Shown in pieces: positions 1 through 10,242 of a stretch of 64,000 nucleotides of DNA. The DNA comes from Alternaria dauci (lineage: Eukaryota > Ascomycota > Dothideomycetes > Pleosporales > Pleosporaceae), in the NCBI RefSeq assembly GCF_042100115.1, contig NC_091280.1, positions 2,480,001 to 2,544,000 of the forward strand, read 5' to 3'. The notes under the pieces were generated by a model that did no database searches, was not told where the DNA came from, and saw only the letters and a program-made list of their open reading frames with translations. The position numbers and the translations under genes are program-made. Each line of letters opens with the position of its first letter. Position 1 is the stretch's first letter.

Positions 1-716
1 CTTCGAAATGCAAATGCCTCAACAGACCAATGTCGTGTATTGCGGATGGCGAGGATCCAACCAAAACATGGGTCTGAAGATAAGACGTGCCATACGTAAA
101 GCGAATGCTTCATGGTGGTGATCTGGAAGCGAACCATATTTCTTGTTGGCTCGAGGTAATTCTGGCGCATGGCTAGAAACATCCTGTACCTTGTCGAACA
201 GTCGAGCCGCGATGTGCGAAGTCTTGGATACTGCGACACTGACCAATGCTGTGGTCCTGGAAAGCGATTGTGAAGCAGCCAACGAAGGCTCGTAGCAAAC
301 ATTTTGGAGGTGTGGTGACCAGGGTTCCTACGTACAGCTAATGTTGACAGACCTTATCGACAAGTCTCGTCGCCCTGTCGGCTACAAGGTGTTGTTTCGG
401 TCAATCCCGGGCCACTGTGTATGCCTAGCTTGCCGCACTTGGTGCGGCTGATCTGCATTACCTTGGGATATGCGGAGACCGCTTTGTAGATCAAGCTGGG
501 CGTTTAGCAACGAGCTTGCTGGAAGATGAGGCTTGCATGGGATGAAAACAAGGAGATGGGTCAAGGGATTACGCCTGCGTTAATGCAAACAGCATGCTCG
601 ATTCTGCGCACTTTGGCGTGGTTCTGTCGACGCGATGATTGTTACCTAGATCATGTTTAAACAAGGCCGAAACACTGCCAAACTTTGGCTCAGCTGGTGT
701 ATCCTAGAATCTGGTC
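1..716. other. Stretch with no supported gene
   Basis: Only short open frames are present (the longest is 87 codons on the minus strand). None resembles a family I know or shows a convincing start and splice context. No repeat was recognised. Confidence 0.5.
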
Positions 717-737
717 TTGCGCTCGACTACATTGCTC

Positions 738-990
738 AATAGTTCTAATGGCTTGACGAAAACCGATCTTGGATCGACGTGGCTTGCATGGGTGTTTGGT
801 TGGAATATCAAGCCTAAAGCTCGGAGGAACTGGCGACTACTCATCATTGGTGGCCACGGCAGCCATGTGACAAGAGACTCCATCACTTTTTGTGTCAACA
901 ACAAGATTCGCCTGATAATCTTCTTCTACACGCCACCAAAACTACAGATCAAATGTCAGGAGATTCATGTGGCAATACATCAATGCCGGA
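738..990 (+). pseudogene. Decayed pogo-type DDE transposase fragment
   Basis: The frame reads like the central DDE_1 region of the pogo transposases elsewhere in this window. A tract resembling the WLKRVFD...KARSSYRLL segment is followed by LLIIGGHGSHVTRD, where intact copies read LDGHGSH. The catalytic Asp is therefore replaced by Gly. After it comes a CxxNKI motif and a degraded PP-H-HTLQPLD region. Neither the helix-turn-helix N-terminus nor the C-terminus is present, and no terminal repeats were found, so this is an old truncated fragment. It is not saturated with TA-type stops, unlike the 15.7-23.5 kb copies, so it decayed differently or was too short for RIP. The family call is moderately secure; the exact borders are not. 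Confidence 0.6.
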
Positions 991-2095
991 CCTCTTGGGA
1001 GGTTTGTCCAGGCCTATTGGATGCCGAGATCAAAGCTAGTACAACATTGCCTCGAGATCATGCAGCGATAAGACTTTGCACTTGTTCCTTGGATGTCCAC
1101 GAGCGCTCACTAGCTTCCCCATCAAACCGAATCATGGGCTGAGTTTATGCTGTACGTAAGCCACATGTTCCCATGCTTCACTTGATCATGTGCGATTGGC
1201 AGAGTAAGCCTGCTAGCTGGAACGCGTAGAGGCACCAGAAGATGTGGGCTATGTCCGGCAACAATACGAACCGCCACTATGAGATGAGAGTGGATCAATT
1301 GCTATCTGACCAGTGAACACTTCGTGTAACTGGATAAGGTTGTGGGGTTGGGTTGCAGCAAAGCAAAGTTCAGCGACGAGAGCAGCACACATCGAATCGT
1401 GTACTTGATGCGCATCTAGTCCGCATATTGTTGCAGGTAAGACATCAAGATCAAGTAGGGCGCAAGCTGTAATATGTTTGATTGTTCTCGATGGAACTGA
1501 AGCGGGTTGGGCTGCCCACATAAGACGTTTCCATTCCCAGTGATTGACGGCCATCGGCTATCTAGCTACGCTTGTGCTCAGGCCCATGGACACTCCTTCA
1601 TCGCTTTAGGACAAACTTCTTAGGAGAGAAAATAATCGATCGCACCTTCAGAATACTGGAGCAATGCGAATATCTCGGTGATGCACTGATGGCGATCTTT
1701 TATGTCGCATATGCCGCGTTAAGCTGTATTCGGCTGTTTGCGAACATGAGTTGTCGCAATGCCCACAATAGGTTAGCGTCGGCGTTCATAAAGCGATATC
1801 CTCACTGCGTTTACTTAGTTCTGGGACACATTCGCAAACAAATAAGTGTGTTGGTTATAGCATACGATTCGATTTCCTTGGTTGCTTCCTGAATTGGACC
1901 TGTGGAGCTGGGGTCATAACGCGTTGAAGTTACACCGGTGTCAAAGTTACGGTGTTCGGGCGGCTCGATCGCCGAACTAGCATGATGCCCTCCATCCCCA
2001 CGTCATCAGGTTTTCACTCGATCGCTTCGCCCAGCTGCATTTGCGCCTTCGCACATTTCTGACTCTCCAACCATTCAACGCGCCTTGTTTCGAGA
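991..2095. other. Stretch with no supported gene
   Basis: Several open frames of about 100 codons occur on both strands (for example 1249-1554 minus and 1572-1892 plus). They show no recognisable domain and no codon pattern that singles one out. Confidence 0.4.
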
Positions 2096-3192
2096 ATGGC
2101 GAAACGGAAGAGAGTCTCAGAGACACGCCCCAGACTGGCTTCTGTATCACACAATCGTCCACGCAACAGCCCGCAAGAACGTCTGCTCAGCCAATTCTTC
2201 GAACCCCTCGTCCTACTGTATACGCTTGAACCTACGAGGAGATGTCACGTGCACTTCGCAACACACTCACGGGAAAGCATTGCACATCTGCCCCTTCTGG
2301 ACCTTAGGAGGATCTTCTTGAGTGAATCGGCGTATATGTACGACTACGACAAAGGCGGTGAGACCGTGGCAGCGATTGGACTGCAGTCTACCCCGCAAAA
2401 GCACATATTCTGGGTTGCGTCCAATGCGGGTCCGAAAACGAAGGTTATTGAGTTTTTACGATTACTTCTGACGCAAGTCGTGGATATTTCTTCTTCTCTT
2501 GATACTGTAGATCACACTGCGAGACTGGCATCGTAGTGCATTGCTTTCGCACCCCCAAGGATTAGAAAATACGGGAGCCATCTCAAACCCTTACTTCGAA
2601 AAAAGTGTCTCTTATCTTGCTAAGACAAAGAAAGTGGTTGGTGAGTTCAGTCCGGTGATCTGTACACTGCTCGCTTAGACTCAGAATTGCTACAGAACCC
2701 GATCTCCTCGAATGGTTACAAAATCGGGAGCATAAGAGCAGTGTCTCAGATTTGTGCCACTCTGCACATGCAAGTCGAAGATTAAATTTCATGCGTATCC
2801 TTGTCAGACTCAGTGCAGAGCCCGCTTATAGGGAGCAGTAGAGACGCAATACACATGGTTTTCGGCATGATCAGACACTACACTGGGAGGCTTCGCTATC
2901 ATTTTCGAGCGGCCGATACGTTGGTCTCTTGTGCACCGAGGCTTCTTTACTTACTTCACGATTACGAGGTTCGCAGCGGCCCTGCCCCAGTCGAGTCTGC
3001 TATGCCTTCACCGGACCAGCTAACAAGACTGGACAGAGCCCTCAAACGCACATTACCAGCCAACTCTCCCGAACTTGAGCTTTACCAGCAGGCTCTCACA
3101 GATATGGAAGCTCGTCATCAGCTATTCGGCCACTTCATGGACAACTACGTTAGGCCTGATCGGACTTCTTGTGTTCACGCGGAAATACAATC
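2096..3192 (+). pseudogene. Broken OTT_1508-like deaminase-family gene
   Basis: Three blocks match my memory of the fungal proteins with an OTT_1508-like nucleic-acid deaminase domain. The first, about 2180-2500, has a FFEPLVLLYTL start and GGETVAAIGLQ...FWVASN. The second, about 2570-2640, contains NPYFEKSVSYLA in another frame. The third, about 2840-3190, has SPELELYQQALTDMEARHQLFGHF and ends in CVHAEIQ. His-Ala-Glu is the expected zinc/proton-shuttle motif of the deaminase fold. The matching Cys-rich second motif is absent, because a reversed pogo fragment starts directly after it. A plausible intron begins at 2641 (GTGAGT) and ends at 2678, but block frames do not join cleanly, so frameshifts are likely. 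The gene is judged dead. The family assignment is from memory and is moderately confident. Confidence 0.5.
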
Positions 3193-3405
3193 CCTTCCAT
3201 GCACAAGCTTAGACCAGGTAGATAGCGTCACGATAGTTCGGTTTAGCTGCGAGATGCTCCTTCTCTTTCCGTGATTAGTAGCACAGTCAATCAGCTTCCT
3301 GATCTGCCTCCAGTCAGAATCACTGAGGTTAGATGACTCGTTATTGCTATCAGTAGCAATGATTCTGAACATGATGAGCATTATCTCTGGACTGGATAGC
3401 TCAAT
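3190..3405 (-). mobile_element. Pogo transposase C-terminal remnant
   Basis: On the minus strand the frame reads MFRIIATDSNNESSNLSDSD, then QIRKLIDCATNH and ISQLNRTI. It aligns residue by residue with the C-terminal part of the element at the right end of the window (about 63725-63910: FRTMAAESDSDSSNLSASD, IRQLIDCAVNH, ISQLNRTI). Only about 70 codons are kept, and no terminal inverted repeat is visible. It sits exactly where the upstream deaminase-like frame is lost. The copy at 63.7 kb has a stop where this one has Trp, so this fragment keeps an older state at that codon. Confidence 0.7.
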
Positions 3406-4063
3406 TAGTAACTTGGTCTTCGTTTTTCGTCTGGCTGAAAGGGATTAAGTCAACTACCTCGCCTCAAAAAAGCATGTACGACATGCTAAGCCAAAGGATT
3501 ATAATTATAGTGCTATCATACTGCCCTGGAAAGCGTTCCTTGCTTGCACAGATATCGCCACTACTTTGAAGCTACGGCTATAGCTTGGTGCCATACGCAG
3601 ATACAGCACCCGAGAGTTGTATCTTTACATCGCTTCTACATATATATATGAGGCGGGTCTTCTGAGAATATCGCATTGGCTCAGATCACTCAATCGAGGC
3701 AAGGTCAGAGTAGTAGGCCACGGGCAGCTTTGTGGCTCGACTTCTAATATACGTACGTGAAGAATGCACAATATTGTGAACCATCGACGCCAAAGACACG
3801 CTCAGTGACTTCTCGGATATACCCTCGCGAGATGTAAGACCTTGCACTGGTCGCTTGCCGATACGTTGCTCTCTCTAGATGGGAGATCATCAGTAGCGAT
3901 ATGTTGCCATGTTTTTGTGTTGTATACAGGAGAAGGGCGAAGATGTACGATAAGATATGGAAATTGCACAGTGAATGGTCAGTACTTTCTGAAAGCGTAT
4001 CTAGTGAGATTGAACATGTCTAGTCTGCACGGGCAAGTGAAGGGGCGGTTTTTCTCAATTGAT
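3406..4063. other. Intergenic stretch, nothing recognised
   Basis: No credible coding frame was seen. A short TA-rich run lies near 3640-3650. The remainder of the deaminase domain expected after 3192 was looked for here and not found. Confidence 0.4.
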
Positions 4064-4831
4064 TCACCATCGACCACCACCACCCGTGAGCTGACTGGTG
4101 TCTATCATATTCATAAAATAGCTCTTTCCAGAGTCACCTGACTCCATCTCACGTAGTACCCTACGCATCCCTGCACCGTTCTGGCCCATCGGTCCTACCC
4201 CGTATACGGCTTCGGCCAGCATTCGTAGTTGCATCGGTGCTTTATCATCCCCGTAATGCTGAATTATCTGAGCCTTAGTGACCTTCTTTCTCACGTCGTT
4301 CCATTCCCCGCTCTCAGCAAACTTCTCGCACCCGCGGTAGTGTTCGGCGGTCCACCATGGTGGCAGCAAGCCCTTCCTGGTGGTTGCCAGAGAGAGAAAC
4401 TTCTTGAAAGGCCCGATACTTGAAGATTTACCACTGTAGATGCTGTCGGGCATAGGTTTGTGTTCGAGTTTCATGTCGTCCTCTGAGCGCATGCGGAATG
4501 CGTCGATGAGTAGTCTGTAAACGTCTTTCTCTGGTCGACGGCGTAGATACGTCCCTTCATCCAGAAGAGTGAAGGGATTTGGGACGTGCTGCTCGAGAGT
4601 CTTGAGGCGAGGTGCTGAGTAGCTGGTACGGTGGACGGTGTTAGGTGGGTCGCCAGCGTTGGCATCGATTTGTTGAGCGCAAGTCTTCTTGTGTATCTTC
4701 CAGTCGGCTTTCTGACAGTCGAGCCCGCAGTACTCCGTGGTTTTGCACCTTGAACATTGCTGGAGATTTGGCAGACTGCATTCAGTGGCTGATTTGTTGC
4801 AATGGGCACATCCGGGTGCCAAGTCACTCAT
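4064..4831 (-). CDS. MYND-type zinc finger protein
   Basis: The frame is 255 aa from the ATG at 4831. An upstream in-frame start would add 25 residues, but the chosen Met lies just before the domain. Residues 8-51 form a complete MYND finger: C8-x2-C11, C18, C26-x2-C29, Y34-C35, C39, H47, C51. MYND fingers bind two zinc ions and mediate protein-protein contacts. The rest of the protein has no SET domain or ankyrin repeats that I can see. It contains a conserved-looking WWTAEHYRGCEKF segment near residues 160-175 and ends in a Gly-rich tail. It is a single exon with no premature stop. Partner and pathway cannot be inferred from the neighbours. Confidence 0.8.
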   Translation of the reverse strand: MSDLAPGCAHCNKSATECSLPNLQQCSRCKTTEYCGLDCQKADWKIHKKTCAQQIDANAGDPPNTVHRTSYSAPRLKTLEQHVPNPFTLLDEGTYLRRRPEKDVYRLLIDAFRMRSEDDMKLEHKPMPDSIYSGKSSSIGPFKKFLSLATTRKGLLPPWWTAEHYRGCEKFAESGEWNDVRKKVTKAQIIQHYGDDKAPMQLRMLAEAVYGVGPMGQNGAGMRRVLREMESGDSGKSYFMNMIDTSQLTGGGGRW

Positions 4832-4909
4832 GGCGATGGCTGCTTTTGACGATAAGTTCGGTTGGTGAAGTGTGAAGATTGAGCGGGAGAATGTCAAGTG
4901 AAACACAGT

Positions 4910-6620
4910 CTGGTGGCAATTCGTCTAATTGCAACGAAAAGAGATTTGAGGTTCGTGAGGGGGTGCGCTTGCTACGGGAAGAAGGCGGGGGCGAAGCCAA
5001 GGCCCTGTCACTCTACCGTCTTCCTGCCTTTGTCTCCAGCCCGAAGGATGTGAGTGGCTGTGACCCTGCGAGATATAGTATGTACGTTACACTGCTCATA
5101 CACGACATCTACACGAGCCAAGCCGGCCCGCCGACTACACTATTAGCAAGCGTCCTCTTGCGTCGAATATCGCCCTACTACAACGGCGTGGGACAGCGAA
5201 GCGAAGATCGTGGTAAGTGTATCGTTCATTCTGTCGGTTCGTTAGTCCTGGCAACATAAGAGGCAGAACAACATCGAACCAAGGACGGTGCTAGCCAAGT
5301 CTTGCTCCAGGAGATGCGATAGTCAACATGGATCGTCTACATCGGCGTAGCAAGCTAGCAGGCCGGTCAATGCACGTGCCATTTCGGCAGCGCGGAAATG
5401 TATCTAACTCTGCATCGGCTAACTTGTCAACACTGGTAACGTCATACGTGGTTGGTAACGGACGGTGGATTGTATGCTTCATGGTGCATCTCGCCCCTGG
5501 TATGCGTTTTGTCACGATGCCTTGGTTATTCTCGTTTCTATGTGGCGCTCTAACATTGCTGCTAATCGTTGTTGTCAAAGTTGTTGCTCAAGACGTAGAC
5601 ACCCGGCGTCGCATGATCCTCACACGACAGACGGTAGATGTTGTAGCGCAGGTGACATTGTACTGCAAATTACTGCCCTCTGCTTTACAACGGCTTTCTG
5701 TCGGCATAAGCGTACTGTGAGCCGGTTGCTACCGAGGCGCCGGGACGACATGACCGCGAACCTCGTCTGTGGCTGTACATGGTTATACTCAAGGCTCACT
5801 TCGGGTGGGGATGTGCGATGCAACAAGCGACCAAGCTCAGATTCCTACTGGAGGATCACCACTGCTGTCTCTACATTCTTGTTTTAGGCTAGGTGGACTG
5901 TTTCTCAAGCTGTTTTACGAGGTATGGGAGCCTCATCGAGGCCTTCCTACAGGCCTCAAGCCATACAACACATACACTCTTCTGAAACTTTCCGTCTACG
6001 ATACCCGCACCTGACCGTGCGACACCTATTCAAGACGTATTGGGGGTGAATTCACGTGGTATTTTATACTAGGCCTGATTCATCTCTTCATATAGGTTAG
6101 GTCTGGTTGGAGCGATTGGAACTCTGCAACGCTTTCTCGAAGATACGGATCTTATCAATTGGAAAGATAACATCTGGCCAAACAGAGCCAGCAGTTTATC
6201 CCGATGTCTATCCTGATATCAGGACAAGAGATTCTAGCTTTATTCGATATACAACATATCATACCGGATATAGTAGGATAGCAAAGATGATGTCAAGATA
6301 GCATATCAGGATAGGCAAGCTTGGTTAGAACGCAAGTGCGATGTAACCCACAACATACGCTTATATTCATGTGAACAATCAATCAAAGAGTGGAGCAAAT
6401 CGGTATAGATTGAATTCATAGTGAAAAAAAATTCTTTCACTTCTTAGCGCCAGGATGCTACTAAGTCAGGAGAATTGTAGGTAGAACAATAACGATAGCA
6501 TCGAAAGATATTACATGCCAGACTCCAACGGCTAGCGCATGTAATGGAAGAATAGCCCATACTTATTCTACACCTAACCGTTACTGCTGAATTGGGGTAT
6601 TTTTGAAGCGATACGCCATG
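4910..6620. other. Stretch with no supported gene
   Basis: Several overlapping open frames of 80-140 codons are present on both strands between 4880 and 5890, but they contradict one another and match nothing I recognise. From about 6040 to 6600 the sequence is AT-richer and lacks a coding frame. This part is the 3' side of the dynamin gene. Confidence 0.4.
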
Positions 6621-8927
6621 TCAGCGTCCGAGAATTCGCGATGCGGCTTCCAAATCTTCAATCTTATTCGACAACGTCAGTCGCTGCTGTTTTGTCAATG
6701 ATGATTCCCCTGCAATCATCTCCAGCCGTTCACTGTCCAGTTCAATAACCCATTCTTGTGTAAGCACAGCAAGAGGGCTTCTGGGTCCGGTAAGTAAGCA
6801 GTGATCGACCGCTTGTTGGTAGACGTTGTCGACGAATCGTTTCCTGGCGACCTCATAATAAGACCATAAAATGTCGTGAATTTCTTCCTTGACGTGATCA
6901 ACGTTGCTTTTGTTCTTGGTCGTGCTTCTGACATCCTCAAGGTCCACGATCAGATTGTCAGAGACCTGGGCGGAATTGTGAAACCCTCTCTTGATCTCTT
7001 GTCGGGACTTTGCTTTCAACATAGCCGCCTTCCTATTTCCGCGCACGATTTGAAGATTCTCGTTGAAATAGTTGTTTACAGTGTATGGTTTCTTGTCTCT
7101 CTCCAAAGAAACGAGAAATGTTGCTTGATGTAATGCCGCTTTGTATCTCGTAAGCACTTCGTCGAGGATTGAAGCCCATATTTCCTCCCGAACGCATGAG
7201 TCTGCACAAAGCGTGTCCAGAGCAATCATCATGAAACGGTGGATGACCACTATGACACGGCTAACGTACATCTTGGCCATGCATGGCCATTTGTTGGACT
7301 GCTCTCTGAAAGCGCTAGAAAGGATTGTTCCGCCGAAAATGCCCAAGTCTACGCCGCGAGATTGCAAATAAAGCTTCTCGGTCCAACTCATGATGCCGCT
7401 TCTAGGGTTTTCGATACCGCTGTCCTTGCTGATGATACTATCAAGGACGCTGTACTCATCTAGGTCAATGTCCTCAAGAAGAATAGCCCTTTCTCGGGCA
7501 TTTGCATCCTCCGACAGGTCATCTTCAACATCTTTGTCTGATTCATCGTCTTCCTCCCCTTCGTTTGACTCAGTCGTTTCGAAATGTCGTAGATGTGCCT
7601 TCCGCGCAAAGTCATAACCGAATGTTTCGGTGAGATTGGCCACGTATGTAATAATTCTAGGCTTTACTTTATCGAAGATATCGTGAGAAGAGTATCGCGC
7701 ACTTAGAGCAGCTTCGACGAGCTCCTGGAAACGTCTTGCTAGACTACTTAGAAACAGTCGCTGCTCTTTCTCTGTGTGGCGCGCCGGACCGAGGTCTTCC
7801 ATAGTTTCCTGGCAGTCAGATAGTTGCTTGCGAACATCTTTTAGGAGCTTCGGAAATTCCTTTCGGGTAATCTGGCCCAACAGCTCAGTGAGTCGTGCTT
7901 TCAGAGCAACTGCACCCAGGCGATCTTTGGGTAGTGTGCTCCAGGGTGTCTTAAGAAACATGTTTTCCGCTTCCGAAAGATTGAAGGCATCCACATCATC
8001 AGCACCTCGGCTCCGGACAATATAGTATCCAAGTGTGAGTGGTCTCTTTTTTCCTAGAACCAGGTTGCAAATGTTAACTTGCGCGCTTTGCTCTGTTACC
8101 AAATCGGGCTTTGTCAATACACCTAAAGTGCGCTCTCCGCTCTTGTCAAAATCCTCTGCCATTGTAAGGATCTCCTGAGTGGCAATGTCGACATTGCTGG
8201 GTAGGACGGCAAGGATGATGGTACGGCTATGTTGCATGTAGCCTCTTACCATGTTTTGGACAAGCTGAATATCAGCTTTGGTCGTGATTCCCTCACTCGG
8301 ATTGCGGAAAATGCCTGGTACATCGATCACTGTTAAATAATCCTCACCAGGACCGCATATCTCAATTTTCAGGATGTCCTCACTGAAAACAGTTCCTTCG
8401 CATGAAGTAAGGTCGGTTCGAATCCCCATTCGAGCATTCGCCTGTTCAAATAGTCAGTAATCGTAACAGGCTATGAAGTATAATTTTAGGTCAAACCTAC
8501 TTCCTTTAGAATTTCCCGCAGATGAGAGCGAAAGTCTTCTGTTGGTGAAATTTCTGGACGATAACTGGCGACAAGTCTCTTGTGATCATCAGAAGCATGA
8601 GGGCCAGCAATGATCTTTATATCCACTCGAGATTCGGGGTCACGGCGGGATGTTATTTGTGTCGCATAACGTGTACAAAGCTCCAGATCGCGAGGGAATG
8701 GAACGCCTGTCAAGCTTTCGAGAAGAGACGACTTACCACTGCTTTGGTCGCCAACGACAACGAGCTATATGCGGCTTAATGAGGAAAACAGTAGAAGAAC
8801 CTTGGCGGCTTACCTGTGGAAGAGGAACGTGTTGTCCAACATTTTTCTCGCGAAGTTGGTCTATCTTGCGAAGTAGAGCTGGGTTTGCTAGATGGTTCGA
8901 TTTCGATGTGTTCATATCGACTGCCAT
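6621..8927 (-). CDS. Dynamin-family large GTPase, three exons
   Basis: Exons 8927-8814, 8764-8501 and 8441-6621 join in frame to give 732 aa. Intron 1 (8813-8765) starts GTAAGC and intron 2 (8500-8442) starts GTAGGT; both end in AG. The G domain is complete: G1 GDQSSGKS at residues 43-50, the G2 Thr in CTRYATQ, G3 DVPG at 166-169 and G4 TKPD at 236-239. A stalk region follows, then a C-terminal GTPase effector region (about 620-725, with HDILWSYYEVARKRFVDNV). There is no pleckstrin-homology or proline-rich segment. That fits the Mx/Dnm1-like soluble proteins common in filamentous fungi, which act in membrane fission or are of unknown role. A strongly acidic insert (EGEEDDESDKDVEDD) lies in the stalk. 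No disabling change was seen. Confidence 0.92.
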
Positions 8928-10242
8928 ATTTGGTGGAAATGCATATCAGGCGTAAATTGAACGTTAGGCTGGAATTCTATAGCTCTCGCTATATATAGAC
9001 TCACCCTACATTGGCTATGATCCAGTGTAAGTAAGCAACGTAACAATCAGGATCTGCAATCAATTTTGCATTCCATGCACTCTAAATAATCTCAAATGCA
9101 CTGCAAGCCGCTGCAAGGTTTGGAAAACAACCCTTAGGAGACCGGCTTACCTGGGAGTTGCACTCGGTACGCACATAACTCCAGCTGTTGGCTTTTCTCA
9201 TCAACTAAACCTTCTATGTCTATCACGATCGCTGTTCTTCCTTGCCCAAGAATCAGATATTTGGAGTTCACTTTTCGAGCAAAATCACGTCACAATCCGT
9301 TCTGAAACTAAATGACGATCTCGCTTGTTGATGCGCTTTGCGATGCGAGATTTAAGCGAAAATTCGAATTGTCGTGACGTACAGCCGTTCTGCAAGCCTT
9401 CTTTTGTTGTTCATCATGCCCGGCAACTAGTGCTTATTGTTTGATAGCGTGGTGAACGCTCAGTGGCTCCTGTGTGCGGGGTATGCAGCCCAGACTATGG
9501 GACTGATTGATCATTTTTTAACCCGCTGTCACTTCATAAATAATATGTTGGATCAGTACCGTAGGCGGACACGTAATACCTCACTTCAGTCTTAACGTAC
9601 TCTCTGCATCACCTTCTTGTTTCAATAACCAGGGTTCTACAGTAGGATAATGCACGAATGACTGGGTTTTTTCGTTCTGTGCTGATATCGGCTGGACACC
9701 GATCAATGTTGGCAAGAAGCACAGGATTCACTACAATAGCCACGGTGAATTGAAATTGCTGCAGTCAAGCACGCTGACATGCGTATTGCAGCTTACACAG
9801 CGCGTGTGATAGTGCTGTGACTCACCAGATTGCAGGAGACAGCTACTGGTACATACGGCCGCTCGCCTCGCAACGCATTGGCTGGTGTATCTGCCCAGCT
9901 GCAAGCCGCGACATGGGTTTGTCTCCTTCTTTATCAGTTTTGGCTAGCAGACTCTTCGGATTTACCAATCCTCTTGTGCCCAGACATGATGCGATGGCTA
10001 GGAAGCCTCGAGAAAAGAGGGCTCAAGTTTCGTGATGATCCAGAAGCAGGCCTGCGTGGGCTGGGTCAAACGGAAAAACTCGTCATCCTCTAGGGAACCA
10101 TCGATGAGCACGGCTTTGGTTGAGTTTGTCAGTAGCCCGCTTTTCATTGAAGAAGCCTCCGTGCCACAATTCTCCGAATCGTTCTCTAAGTCCTTTTGCC
10201 GCAAAGCGGTACAATTCGCGCATACCGGAGCGCATAGTCGCA
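8928..10242. other. Intergenic stretch between divergent genes
   Basis: This stretch separates the dynamin gene (leftward) from the large hypothetical gene (rightward), so it should hold both promoters. A TATATATA run lies at 8989-8997 upstream of the dynamin start. Two overlapping frames at 9817-10093 match nothing known. Confidence 0.4.

Noticed and set aside
3395..3470. A short stretch resembling the D-arm of a tRNA (GGATAGCTCAATTAGTAA)
   Set aside because: No anticodon arm or acceptor pairing could be made around it.
5291..5887. Overlapping frames of 95-140 codons on both strands
   Set aside because: They conflict with each other, have no domain, and no splice or start context favours one.
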